A stretch of 64,000 nt of DNA from Arthonia radiata (Eukaryota; Ascomycota; Arthoniomycetes; Arthoniales; Arthoniaceae). The DNA is taken from contig PSQN01000003.1 in the NCBI GenBank assembly GCA_002989075.1, positions 248,001-312,000 of the forward strand, given 5' to 3'. Every line of letters starts with the position of its first letter. Positions within the stretch are counted from its first letter, which is position 1. Below the pieces are notes generated by a model. The model was not told the DNA's origin, made no database searches, and saw nothing but the letters and a program-made list of their open reading frames with translations. The position numbers and the translations under genes were made by a program. Positions 33,587 through 45,899 of the stretch are shown here, in pieces.

Positions 33587-34657
33587 GACCGAGTGATGAC
33601 AGTGAACCTTTTTCGATTGAATCACACTCTCAATTGATAACGTTCCGCAGGTCCGCACAGTCGACAAACGTTATGGGGAAATTAGTACTATCAGCATTCG
33701 ACCTGGATATTACGCAAGAAACATGACGGTTCACAATCAGGTCTTCACTTTCGCAAAGTACCTATGAGCTGAGTCGGGAAAGACTCCCGCATGCAGGCGG
33801 CTGAGGTTCAGCCTCACGGGTACACCCTTAGGCGGCTGCAGCTTGTTACGAGACAGTGATCCTAGCAAAGAGATTCTAGACTTGGTCTGGTCCAAAAGTT
33901 TGCGAAGGCAAGACTTCACCACCGTCACCGATCCACCAGTCAGACAGGGCGGTCGTAGCAATTTTCTCACATCTGCAAAGTTGTAGCACGATAGTCAACT
34001 CATTTGCCTTTGTGACGCTCTAGCCGCTCTATGCATTTGACGAGCGGTCTGCTATCTTATCCAGATCGCTGGGTCAAACAGTACTTTCAAGGAACGGGTA
34101 TTGTAGCTGTAACTTACTCGGCAGGCAGAATGATGCGAACGACTAATGCCTAGAGGTATCTGCAAGGTCCATTGTGGCAAGCTGCATGGCATCAGAGATC
34201 ATTGCAACATCATGGATGGATGGTGAATCTGTACTAGTACCGATGCGCAGGCTGGTCACGACTTCCTAATTTAGTCGCACAAACCATCACAGATCGCATT
34301 AGTGGTTGGTTCTGAGATTTTCTTGCCTAGTCAGCATGTATCCGTTGCAAGTAAGCGCATAAATGGCGGTCCACAACGGCAAAGAGCTGCATCAGTGAGG
34401 GAAAGCCTCGAGGCAACGAGGCATTCGGATGCAGGGGTTCGGCAGCTCTGGGCTTTACACGCCCCCCGAATGACCCAGTCGATTCATGCAAGTCGACAGC
34501 GATATCACCCAGTGAAATGCTCATGCCAAGACAGTCCGATGCGGCACGTCGCGATTCGTAGTCTTAGTAGAACCCCATAGCTCCGCTTGTCGACGTCCAT
34601 ATCACAGTATTCCTGAGTGATCAATAATCTACGTGTCGTTGAAAACCACTCATCACA
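33587..34657. promoter_or_regulatory. divergent upstream region of the type III PKS and rhodopsin-like gene
   Basis: About 1.07 kb between divergent genes. It must hold both promoters and perhaps untranslated PKS exons. I found no further gene. Confidence 0.4.
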
Positions 34658-36017
34658 ATGACCGGCCTTCAGAACTTCATCAACGCCTTCTCATGGCTAT
34701 TTACAGCACTGGCTACGATCATGGTCGCCCTGAGACTGCTTTCTCGAACGCGACTGAAGAATGTGGCTGGCTGGGACGATGTCGTTATTGTAATAGCCTT
34801 GGTAAGACATGACCGATGCGATCCAAAAGCTGCTGTGAACTGGAAAGGTTCGTGGTACAGGTTGTTTTTGAAACAGGACTTGCGTTGACCAGCGATATGC
34901 AGGTAGTTTACGTGGCTACGAGTGTCGTTGGCTCAATATCCATCTCGCATGGCACGGGTCTCAGGCTCAAAGACCTTGACCCCGCTGATGCCATTGATGC
35001 GGCGAAGTGGATCGTGATCACCGACAGTGTCGGAGTGCTCAGCTTCACAATCCCCAAGCTTTCCGTTGCCATCCTGCTCATCAGAATTCTGACCATCGGC
35101 CATGTGTCGAGGGCCAAGGCTGCTTTGCTATGCACCCCGGCGGCCATAGTGATATTGATAAGTCTGGTCAACGTCTTGCTCGGCTTGGGACAGTGTCGGC
35201 CTTTGGAAGCGGCATGGAACAAGAGAATATCCGACGCAGAATGCCTCAATCCGAAAATATATTGGGGGTTTGGACTCAGTCTGGGTGGTAAGCTTCACAT
35301 CGACTTACTTCTTGCATCGCTGCGGATGCCGCAGTAAAGGTTACCTTGTAGCACGATGAAGTCCATGGAAGCCATACTAATATATTGAATTATAGTGTGC
35401 TCTACCGCCGCAGATTTCTTCTACGCCCTCTACCCAGTTTTTATCATCTTCAGACTCAACACGAGCAAGCAACGGAAAATTCACCTCAGTCTAATGCTGG
35501 GACTTGGCGTCATGTATGTCATGAATGTGTCTCGTGCAACGCACGTTTGTACCGGGTCGTGACTGACCTGAAGCTTTTCAGTGGCGGGTTCCTTGCGATC
35601 TGGAAGACCGTTGAGTTCGCTGGGCTCTATAATGAGGACGTTGATATTACATGTAGGACCTCTCATGAACGACGTAGTCCTAGTAATCGGTTAGCTAATA
35701 GTGTTGCAGATCGGGCGGGGCTGCTGAACCTCAGCAACGAGTGGGTACTGTCGTCTGAAAGCCCAATAAGAAGTATGCTGACGTTGGCTTGCATTAGGAT
35801 CGAGACTGGCGTGCTCATTATCGCTGCTTGCGTGCCGACCGTCGCGCCAGTGTTCCGTGCCTGCAAAGACTATTCGACACGAACGTTCGGCAGGAGTAAA
35901 GGCACCGGACAGTTCCAACAGTTAGACGAAGACAATGACTCCAAGCATGTGGTGAGACGAGGCGGAGGTTGGGAACACAGAGATACTCTTGCCCAGTACG
36001 AGCTACGCGATATGTAG
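34658..36017 (+). CDS. fungal rhodopsin-domain integral membrane protein (Pth11-like group)
   Basis: A six-exon model: 34658-34801, about 34903-35287, 35396-35513, 35582-35652, 35710-35740, 35798-36017. It has about seven hydrophobic helices and the hallmarks of the fungal rhodopsin-domain family (not retinal-binding rhodopsin): GWDDVVIVIAL after helix 1-2, SHGTGLRLKDLDP in the first extracellular loop, LGLGQCRPLEAAWN with the conserved Cys, CLNPKIYWGFG, then CSTAADFFYALYPVFII, KQRKIHLSLMLGLG and ETGVLIIAACVPTVAPVFR. The tail is cytosolic and charged. Members are often near effector or metabolite genes and are thought to be sensors; ligand and output are unknown. Most junctions keep phase with good sites. 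The acceptor of intron 1 (34902) and the donor at 35741 are the less certain points. Confidence 0.78.
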
Positions 36018-36183
36018 CTGCTACTGGATCTGGACGCGTCGAGATTAATAATAAATGATTGGTCTCTAGACTGTCGAAGGCGACCACGTGTGTACCACAC
36101 CTCGATCGCTCGCTCGCTGTTTGAAAGCTGCAGTCGTAGTGTGGAGAACTGGACAGAGCATAGGCCGCATTGTGGATTGAAGT

Positions 36184-37667
36184 CTAGTTGCTGCCATTGA
36201 TGGTTGTCTCAATCACTGACTCGCTACTGTTCGGGTCCTTCCAGACATTGAGGATAGCTAAACCTGCTGCCGCGAGGAGCTTCTGCCAGGCGTTGTGAGT
36301 TCGCTCAATCCCACCAGGCATCATAAACATCAGCACGTCCACGGCCGCCTCCCACGATGAAGCCCCTATGTCAGGTAGCACGACATCCTCAATCAATAGC
36401 CGCGAGTACCCGGGCGTCATCGCTGCCACCGTGTGCTTCAGTATTTGGCAGCATTCTTCATCCGGCCAGTCGTGGAAAATGTTGCGAAAGAAGTAGGCTC
36501 GGGCACCTTCACGATGAGTCAGTCTCTGTTTACCAAGCTCTGTCATTGAACCGACCTTTAACGGGCTGTTCGGTAAAGAAGTCATGAGGCATTCCTTCAA
36601 CTCCGTTCATCGGCTGTGCGATATGGTCCAAAGTGTGCGGCAGATCCTGCAGAATAAGACGTGATGGGAGATTGGGGTACCGTCTCCGCAAGCTCGATAT
36701 GTCATGGCCGCTACCTCCGCCGACGTCAACTACCAGCGCAGAATGCGCTTCCTCCTCGGCTCCAGAAAGGAGCCGAGCTTCGAAAGGATAAATGTCGAAC
36801 CACGGTCGACCTTGCCTGCGGCTGGCCATCCAAGCATCAAAAGCATTCTTTTGCTCATGGTCTCTTTCCAGAAAATCGAACATAGACACGCCGTAAGTGT
36901 ACCTGAAGGGATTCGCGCAGACTGGCAGCCGATCAAAGGACACAGTATCTCGTTGCTCTCTCAACATCTGCACCAGCTGGCCACCGATAGGAAAAAGCAG
37001 GTCGACCCTATCAAGAAACGTCAAAAGGAATCAGAAGGAGCTCCAGCGGGATACGGGGCTCGACGATAAAGGGGGCGCTATGATGATATGTAGTGTAAGG
37101 TACTGACATATTGCGCGTTGCACCGCTTTGTCCAGGTGAAATCAAGCACGCAGCATTCGCATTGGAGCGATACTCCCTACTGCCAGTCTCCTCGCATATA
37201 CCATTGCTGCATAGAAGCCGCATGATGCGTGCTGAATATTGTTAGCATTGCCGTGGCTCCTGGTCAAAACCACGCTGGGCAGACACATAACTTGTTAAGA
37301 GCTCATCGTTCTGAGTCTCTCGGGCTAAGGAATGTGCGTCGACTGGGCGGCCATTGCGCCTCACAATCTCTTGAAGTAGCCCCATCTCCAGAGCCATCAG
37401 TTGGCACATGTTGGTGAGGGCCTGGGAGATGCCGATCAAGTTAGTGAGACCGAGCACAGCTGTCACATCCATTGAGTGTCTTCATCGTACCGAGAGTCTC
37501 ATCCGAGGCAAGTACAGAGCCGGGCCTTCGACTTCGCGGAGTAGCACGCTTGTGTTCGAGAGCAACCGGGCCTTGGCCCCAGGTTCGCGCTGTAAACACG
37601 CATCGCCCGCCTCTTGAACATTGTCCAGCAGCCTCTTCAAGTGCTGTGCGCTCAGATTCGCGTCCAT
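36184..37667 (-). CDS. O-methyltransferase (plant COMT/fungal OMT family)
   Basis: Five exons (37667-37491, 37421-37292, 37231-37108, 37007-36556, 36506-36184) encode 401 residues, the usual length. All junctions keep phase. Intron 1 has a perfect CTAAC branch point 16-17 nt before its acceptor. The N-terminal dimerisation/winged-helix part includes ALTNMCQLMALEMGLL and TTRIMRLLCSNGICEETG. The SAM-binding motif is ALVVDVGGGSGHDI. The substrate-pocket region FRYTYGVSMFDFLERDHEQ is typical of fungal OMTs. The catalytic base is His in FFRNIFHDWPDEECCQIL, followed by LLIEDVVLPD. It would methylate a phenolic or enolic hydroxyl, plausibly on the product of the nearby type III PKS (inference from position). 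It appears intact. Confidence 0.88.
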
Positions 37668-38187
37668 TATGCCGGGTAAATGTCGCAGCTAGATTTCTTT
37701 CAAAGCCTTTTGAGACGTTGACTCATTAATTGTTCTTGCTGACTGAGAAGCAACGCGCTTTGAGAGCACTCGCAGTCAGTGTTACCTATCTGCGTTGAGT
37801 AGTGGCAGCTATGACGTTTGCACTAACTTGAGTCCAGCCGGCACGATGACAAGCTGTCATGGATGCATGATGCAAAGGCAGTTTGCACGGTAAATCTGGA
37901 GTCTCATGAAGCGCACTCGGGAAACGTGTGTAGTGGGGCGGTGGGTCTCAAAGTGGCTCGCAGAAGGCAGATCTGATGTTAGCTGTATGCATGCGGCGGG
38001 AAGACGCAAGGATGCTTTGGACACTCGCAGTGTGCCCAAAGCCTTTGCCGCCCCTCTGCTTGACCGCATGCATGCCGCAGAAGATGCAACGTACTGACCC
38101 ATAACTCGGGCAATGCGAAAACGAGTTGTAACGCGAAAGAGGCTGGTTTCCCAAGAACGCAGTCTTCTCAGCGCTTAGCATACCATT
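37668..38187. promoter_or_regulatory. shared upstream region of the OMT and hydrolase genes
   Basis: A 520-bp divergent intergenic region that must contain both promoters. No motif assigned. Confidence 0.45.
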
Positions 38188-39599
38188 ATGCAGGCCGTAG
38201 AAGACCAACAAAAGGCAGCATCAGCTCTTCGCCGGGTGTTCCTCGATTCGCACAAGAATATACAGTCGGTCTCGACTCGCCAACAAGTGTTGGATAAAGA
38301 AAAGCCTGTGCGGGGTCCAGTCTGGATCAGCAAGTTCGTGATCCATGCACCAAGCGAACGAGACCTTGAGACTCTGTTATGGCAAGCTGTTCAAGACATG
38401 ACTGGTACTGACCAGGTCATTGCTAAACCTGGAAATGCCGTGCGTATGGATGCGCAATGGACTGGCCTGAGACAGGATGCAGGGCCGTATGAGATGGAGC
38501 CACCTGTACCTGACGCAGAAAAGTATAAGAAATTGATGGACGACAGACAGTCTGACCTAACGATTTTCTTCTTGCAGGGAGGCAGCTTCGTGTAAGTCAG
38601 TCTGCAGGCTTGCTATGTCAAGGATATGACCTTCTGACATGGCTCAGCTTTGGCAGTCCGATGACCGTCCGTCCTCTCGTTACTCAGCTGAGTCGGAAGA
38701 CTGGAGGTCGCACACTCACCATTGCCTACCGTCGTGCACCTCAGCACACCTTCCCAGCCTTCCTCCTCGACGCACTTACCGCATACTTCACACTCCTCTC
38801 ACCTCCTATGGACGCGCTGCATTCCCCCGTTTCCGCCTCGAAGATTGTCCTCGCTGGTGAAAGTGCAGGCGCTTCGCTCTGCCTTGCAATGATCCAGGTT
38901 CTACTATACCTTCGCCGTGCCGGAACTAGGACAATCCGCTTCAATGGGCGCCTGATCCCCGTCGAGCTTCCGGCCGGTGTGGCAGGATTAAGCCCACCGG
39001 GTGATCTTACCATCTCCCTCCCTTCCCGCGATACTTATCGCTCAACAGATTGGAGCTGGACTCTAGGACCATGGCTGGACCCAAGTTGCCCAGCCGACGC
39101 AGGATGGCCGTCTCAGCCGCCACGGGGCGAGATCTATGCCGACACTTCAGCGCTCACGCATCCCTTGCTGAGCGTAGGGGCTGCTCGTGACTGGACTGGC
39201 GCACCACCTTTGTTCTTGAGCACGGGCCAAGAAGCTATAACGGATGGAACGTTCATGGTGGCACAGACAGCCGCGAGACAGGGCGTGCCAGTCCATCTAT
39301 TACAATATGAGGGCATGCCACATCTGTTCATGTCGTTTCTGGCAGACTTGAGGCAGACAATGCATGTCATCGACGCTTGTGCACGTTTTTGCAAGGATGC
39401 GGTGCAAGATCCAGATGCGTTGATGCTGTCAGAAGGGACCTTTTTCAGGATGGACCGGATGAGTCCCATTCCTCTGGATCTCAACAAGTTGATGAGTGTC
39501 AGCTTTGAGCAGGCCCTTCTAATCATGGAGGAGGGAAGACGGAAACGGATGAAATGGGTATGGGACGGCCTGAAGTCGTCTCGGAAGGCCTCTTTGTGA
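38188..39599 (+). CDS. alpha/beta hydrolase (HSL-type, abhydrolase_3)
   Basis: Two exons (38188-38591, 38648-39599; donor GTAAGT) encode 451 residues. The nucleophile elbow is VLAGESAGASLCLAM. The charge relay is completed by an Asp in the LSTGQEAITDG region and His in YEGMPHLFMSF. The family's oxyanion block reads FFLQGGSFVFGSP, with Gln in place of the usual His of HGG. The segment LTIAYRRAPQHTFPAFLLDAL matches the YR-APE-PFPA-DA block of hormone-sensitive-lipase-like esterases. No signal peptide is visible, so it is probably cytosolic. It is divergent from the OMT and may release, deacylate or lactonise an intermediate; this is inference. It is the last intact gene before the AT-rich block. 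Confidence 0.85.
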
Positions 39600-40530
39600 T
39601 ATATGGAGTAACGTTTTTCATTATTCCCTACCAGGACTATCGAGTGGACCGCAGATACAATTTGTGCTTCAAGTACCAAGTATCTGAGAGTCGCTTCGCG
39701 GGGGTATTCCCACTGGCGTCCTGGGCTCAAGCACGTTCCTGATCTTGCTCGCAACGGCGACCATCCTTATTCGTGTCGTGGGAAGTATCCTCGTTCCATC
39801 TCTGTTGTTTCAATTCACCGTTTGGCGTTTATACCTTGGCCTGTTGGAGACGCATCTGAAAAGAGAAACATATCTAATGATGGCTTACGTACTAGTGCAT
39901 CAACACTCGGCCGAAGGTGCCTTCACGCTGTATCGCCGGGTAGTCGTGATACAGTGGCAGAGGCCGTTCTAAAGACGGGAGGTGAGAATCGAGGTAGTGA
40001 AAAATGGGGTATGCGCGGCCATAATGCCTGGCGACTGAGGACCTGAGACTACTCCGGACTGTCAACACTTCGAAATGCTCACCTTACCCATTCGCTCCCA
40101 CGTTACTCTTCGCACACGTGAAGCAACGCTCATCTCGCTCTACAACGGCGTGGTGAAGCGTGAAACAAGAGCCGAGAGGACGAGTCATCCCGAAATCTAG
40201 AACCATTCCAGCGAAGCTTGGCAGCGACGCCAAGCGCCCACAGCGAACGCCTCAGCCGTCGGGTCTTCGCTCGTCCGAGATCACTCGAGTGGTGGTGCGA
40301 CCGGCATGAAGTAGTGAGGGCCGTCGATGGGATCAGGCTGGCATGCAGGTCTTGACGCGATGACAGGAGAGGCTGTTGCCAAAGAAAGCAGCAACCGAAA
40401 GGAGATAATAGCCTCAGTCCACTCAGGCCCGTGCGCTCGGCTGATATATTACCCGATAAGGAAATGCTCGCCCCACGGGCCTGAGGCCCGATAGCAGTCT
40501 TGGCGGGGTTTTGCATTTCTTGGCATTTTT
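39600..40530. other. transition zone before the AT-rich block
   Basis: A 931-bp stretch with normal base composition and no accepted gene. A 128-codon minus-strand frame at 40130-40516 has a Ser/Arg/Leu-biased sequence without family features. Composition shifts sharply to AT-rich just after about 40530. Confidence 0.45.
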
Positions 40531-40570
40531 TTACACCTAAAACTCGCCTTCGCCGGTACAGGATTTTATA

Positions 40571-42747
40571 GCCAAATCAACAAGTATTAATCTAAAAAAA
40601 ACTACAGTAGAAAGAGTATCTTAAGATTTAGAGCCCTTTTTTTTCTTTCCTTCTCTAACAGCAAAATAAGCCGTACGAGGTTATTAAAGAGTGTATATAA
40701 TATATTATTACGTATTTAATAACTTTATAATAAAGAAAAATAAATTAAATAAGAAGAACTTAAATATAAGCGACAGTTAATAAAAAATAAAGAGAAGAAG
40801 GTTAATTAGCTTCTTTTTAAGCTTTAATAGCAGCGTACAACCTTTTATACCGCTCTTTTGTCTCTTGTATACTTAAATTAACCTAGTTATTAGGCATCCT
40901 TTAGTAAATTTATAAAGGCCTTACACAACAATTAAGACCTACTTAATTGTCTTAAGCTTTAATATAAGTTAACAGAGGCTATATTGTTTTTAGCAAAGGT
41001 TTAGAAAGAAGCAGTAAGACTTTTAAGATAGCTAATATTTAGGAAGTATAAGATTAATTAAGTTTAAGAGCTTAATATAGTTCCTAGCTATATAAATATT
41101 AAGTAAATATACTACCGAGAGGCTTTAAACTTAACTTAACTACTACTTAGTTTATTGCAGCAGAAGCGTGTTAATTAACCTTAAAGCAAAGAGTACGTTC
41201 TATTTCTCTACTAGCGTATATACCTTGTCCTTTTAATACTATTATATACTTCTTAACTATATAAGTACAATCTTCTTCTTAGTATTTTTAAGCTTTTAAT
41301 ACATAATTATAGAGCATTTATAGACTTAATAACACAATTTAACCGTCTTAGAGTATACTTAAGCTATAAGACATATATAGAGAACTACTAGAGTTTTAAG
41401 ACTCGAGCTAATTAAGTATCGCGTTAACTTATTATATAAAGTAGACTTATTATCTATAGCTATAATAACTTAAAGCAATTAACTAAATTAACGTATTAAA
41501 TATTAAGACTTTAAAAGAGTATATACTCTAGAACGACTATACTTTTATACTAGCTAAAGAATCTTTTAACCTAACTACCGACCTAGTAGATAATCTATAA
41601 GGAGACGCTATTAAGCATAATAACTGTTGTAAGCTTCTTCGACGTACTAGTATAAACGATCTACCGCCTTGCTGCTTAGAGCTTTAAGACGCTATATATA
41701 AGGTTTTTTAAGGCTGTTAACAACCTTTTAAGTAATATTAAAGACGTTACAATTTACCGTCAACTAGTTAACATTCTACCTCCTTTTAAGTTTAATTCCC
41801 TTTTACTTCTCCTAATAGACATTAACGAGAGTATAAATAAGAGGAACATTAAGATTTAATATAAGATCAATAAGATGCTTAGCTTTTTTAACAAGCATTT
41901 TAATACCGAGCCCGTTTATATAGTCTTTAGGAACTAAAAGACTCTTTAGCGAGTCTATTTAATTGTTGTAATATATACTGAGAACGTTTATAAGCGGAAC
42001 TAGTTTTGGTATCTATTTCTAATGCTTAGCCTCTTTTATTTATAAATGAATCTTACTTGTAACCTAATAAAGACATATTACAGCCTAAATTTAACCTTTA
42101 ACTCTTCCGAACGTCTATAGTAGGTCTAAGAGAAGCTTAAATATAAAGGCGTCTCCGGCAAGAAGAGTAACTACTAGGCGCTTAAGAACTTCTTAACGGA
42201 CACCTAAAATAGGCAATTTCTTACGTACTAGCTGGTTAATTAAGGGCTTAATTAATTAACAACAATATAGTAAATCTTAAGCTTAATTTAAAGCCTTGGA
42301 GTTAAGTAGTTTAAGCATTTAATTAAATTAACAGTAAAGTATATTGACAACCGAGTCTATAGCAAAGGTACTAATTAGAAGCTTTAATACTTTATAGGCT
42401 TCTTTCAGAACGCTAAAACGTTTCTTAATCTATAGTAAACTATTAAGTATAGCGACGTTAGAATAATTATTAAATGTATGCGCCGCTGCTACGTCCTCTT
42501 TTACGGCGCCGGCGCGTACAACTATACAATTGAATCGCTTTACTTTCTTTGTATCTTTACTACTAGGTATGTTAATTCGTCTATATAAAACCTTCTACTT
42601 TTAGTAATGCTTATTAATATCGAAGAGCGTATTAATAGCTTCTTTTCGGTTAATCTTACAAATAAGCACTTTAACGGCCTTATTAAGTAAATCTAGCTTA
42701 ATAGACGTAACAGCCGCTAAACGTTTAAAGACGTTATAAAGTATAGA
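40571..42747 (+). pseudogene. RIP-degraded repeat gene resembling DUF6589 proteins, 5' part
   Basis: This AT-rich sequence has stops in every frame. Still, a plus-strand stretch around 42430-42740 reads as a degraded protein (RRCYVLFYGAGAYNYTIESL, then FLCIFTTRYVN, later SVNLTNKHFNGLIK) similar to the GAG-x-Y and L-x-EHxNR region of DUF6589 proteins, which occur in transposon-like repeats of fungi. Assignment is by remembered motif pattern only. The gene is cut at 42747 by the LTR element, where ATAGA (42743-42747) is the target duplication, and it resumes at 57386. Confidence 0.4.
42743..42747. repeat. target-site duplication ATAGA, left copy (outer element)
   Basis: Immediately precedes the 5' LTR; the identical pentamer follows the 3' LTR at 57386-57390. 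Confidence 0.85.
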
Positions 42748-43186
42748 TATTACGGGTACCAGCTCTAGACGGCCTAGCGCACACCCAAGCATCAACCACC
42801 GCCAGTTATCTTAGCCCTACCAGTACTATTCCCGACTAAGCCTATAAACCCGCCGTAGGCATTATCGGACAAGATAGCTATAAAGGCCTATATTTCCTAT
42901 AAACCCAACATAGGTATTGTCGGGTTAGCGAACACAAAGGAACTTTCTCTATATACCTTAGACTATATAGCTAGACTAATAGCTAACCTTTAGATAGACT
43001 TTAGTCTATTAACTTAATATCTAAATATAAGTTTCTTAACTATATTTAGGTAACGTACTTTACCTTCTATTTACTTTAGTTAAGCCCCTCTTATCTTTAG
43101 TAATCTATCTTGCCTCTCCTATCTTTTAGTCTCTAGTACACAAGACACCTACTACTAAGGTTAATAAGTATATAAGGTAAGTAAGC
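42748..43186 (+). repeat. type B 5' LTR, first part (interrupted)
   Basis: 439 bp matching the start of the complete 3' LTR at 56914. It is cut at TAAGC by the nested element and continues at 50481. Confidence 0.88.
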
Positions 43187-43636
43187 TGTTACGATCTTAC
43201 TACATTAGGCTAGTATAGGGCTGAGCGCAGCTAGCCTTATTGAAGCATTATATAGCAGACCCGACGACCCCGACATAGCGACGTCGGTAACGTCGCTATA
43301 TCGTAATAGGATCTCAACCACGCGACAAAGGAAGTATTAGGACCGTCGGACACAGAGAAACATACCTTTGTACCTTAGACTATATAGCTAGACTAATGGC
43401 TAACCTTAGAATAAACTTTAGTCTATTAACTTAATATCTAAATATAAGTTTCTTAACTATATTTAAGTAACGTGCTTTACCTTCTATCTACTTTAGTTAA
43501 GCCCCTCTTACCCTCTATAATCTGTCTCGTCTCTCCTGTCTTTTAGTCTCTAGTACATAAGACACTTACTACTAAGGTCGATAAGCATATAAGGCAAGTA
43601 AGCCTTAGTTCGGTTCTCCCAGCGACCGGCGTTATA
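43187..43636 (+). repeat. type A 5' LTR
   Basis: Starts TGTTACGATC and ends GCGTTATA (originally TACA). Its last half, from about 43371, matches the type B and C LTRs; its first half does not. Confidence 0.9.
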
Positions 43637-43699
43637 CTTTAATAGACTCGCTACGAAAGTAGAGAAAGTAGATTAATTATATCTACTACTTTAGCACCC

Positions 43700-44560
43700 A
43701 ACAGCCGCAACGCTACAGATAAATTAACCAATAGAATAACTAGTACAAGTAAGATATCGGACGTTAACACTAAGATAGGAAAAAGTTTCTTAGATAAACG
43801 TTCTAAAGTTACTTTATTCTTAATACGCCTAGCCGTATACTTTAAAACTTATAAAGACTAGTTCCTAAATAATACTACTATAATTCTATTTGCTACCTTT
43901 TATATAGATAGAGATACCTACAAGTAGGTTAAGTACTACCTCAACGATTTCTTGTTTACCCCGATAAAGAGTAGGCGCAAGGATACCGACAAGTTCTTCG
44001 CTAGCTTTGTCTTCTTTTAGAAGAAGCTTTGCAAAATCTTTAGACAGACCGACGCTAGACGCGTTGCTACTAGGAAGCTTAGGAACCTTAAATAAATAGA
44101 ACCAGTAAGCAGGTACGCCGCCGAATTTATACAGTATACTAATTAAACAGGATAGAACAAGAAACCCTTAATCGAGACCTTTTACGAAGGACTTAAGGAT
44201 TATATTAAGAAAATAATCTATATTCGTAGAGAAAAGTTTAATAATCTCGACAACTTTATACAACGAGCAAAGAAGATCGACGATAGTAACTTTAAAAGAT
44301 AAATAAAAAAGAAGGGTAACTTTACTAATAGGTTCTATAAAATAAAGAACCGAGCAAACTTACGACAAGACCGAGGCAACCCAATAAAGTTAGATTTTAC
44401 TAAGCCTCGAGGGAAACTAAATAATTAGGAACAAAAATATAGAATAAAGAACAAGCTATGCTTATATTATAGAAAACTAGAGCATTAAGTTAAGGAATAC
44501 TGTTTTAAGAAACAACAGTTCAATAGTACTAGGAAGAATAGATACAATAATTAATCTTAG
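43700..44560 (+). pseudogene. gag remnant of the nested element
   Basis: A degraded plus-strand frame with a retrotransposon gag pattern (KVTLFLIRLAVYFKTYKD, DTDKFFASFVFF, ETFYEGLKDYIKK) leads to a zinc knuckle at about 44458-44515. The knuckle has lost its second Cys (CLYY for CLYC), whereas the element at the window end retains CLYC. Multiple TAG codons stand where Trp or Gln is expected. Confidence 0.75.
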
Positions 44561-45899
44561 AAACCCCGCTTCCCGCGATAATAGTTTAATATAACTATTT
44601 AGACACAGGAATACTATAGTCGCAATAAGGCAATAGAATTACTAGCAGCCTTTTTCGACCGCTAGCACATAAACTCAACTAGAGACCGTCCCCTTTAAGT
44701 ATTTAGACTCCTACCTAAGATTAACTAGAACTGGTATAAGTACGTTACTAAACTTATTAAGGAGCAGAAGGATACCTACTAGGGCGCCTTCTACGACCAG
44801 AACAATACTTACTAGGCTACTTCCAAGGAAAAGCACAACAAACTAAACTTATTTAATTTATACAAAAATTAGGATACAGACAGTAAGTTATAGGAAGAAA
44901 TAAAGAAACGACAAATAAAACAGAAACAACAAGACCTATAGGACTAGAACAACATTAACCGTACTATTCCGAGGTATTAGATATAGAGTACCGTTGCACT
45001 ATACGATATACTATCCTAAACCGCGTGCTACAATAACGATTGTACGATCCACAAATCTAATAAACTAGGGTTAGGATGGTGGCTAAAGAAACCGATATCT
45101 CCTAAACAAGGTTCGATACAAGAACTAGGCCTTATTCGAGGACGATCTAGGTTACCTTACTTAGAAACCTAAGGGAAATCTAAGGAAGAATAGACCGTAG
45201 AAGCTAAGTAAGATAGCAGCTACAATACGTTATAGATAAGATAACGACTTAAAGACAAAAATATAAATTTTAATGGTACAGAATCCTTACTTAGGAACGA
45301 CACTAACTAGGAAGAGCAAACCCTAATCCGTTGGGAAGGAATAATATAGAGACTTTGTTAGTTAGCCTTCTACGATAGAAAGTTAAGCGCTAATAAAGAT
45401 ATTAATAATATCCCGGGATATATTTACTTACGCCTACGACGACTAGTAGACTACCTTATTAGAGGTCTAGAATTGCGTAGTTAGTACCAATATCTTCGAT
45501 TAACAATATATAACCTACAGATATAACGAGTTTTAACTAGCGATAGTTGTATAATTAAAGTAGAGATTATAAACAATAAACCAGACGTTATAATAAAAGT
45601 AGTACTAAGACACTCTATATAGGAATTCTTATAGTAAATTAACCGACAATAGGTTCCGGTACCTAAAATACTCTAGAACGTATACAATTAACAGAGAAAA
45701 GACTAGGCCGACTGCTTCAAGGGCAGTAGTACCGGCTCGTTTAACGGTTAGACCCTTTAGAAGTCTAGCTCTACGTAAGTTTAACTACCTATAGAATATA
45801 CCTACACACTTAAGCAACAATAAACTATAGGAATATTAAAGTTATAATTAATTTAAGCGTAACAGGCAACTTTATCTTAATACGCTACGTTAAGAAGTA

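Noticed and set aside
38500-38577. Possible intron ending at CTAAC...TTGCAG before GGAGGC in the hydrolase
   Set aside because: The acceptor signal is good, but splicing would remove the strand leading to the oxyanion motif and leave a 14-nt exon.
40130-40516. 128-codon open frame on the minus strand
   Set aside because: Biased composition, no domain, no intron signals; likely chance in GC-rich DNA.
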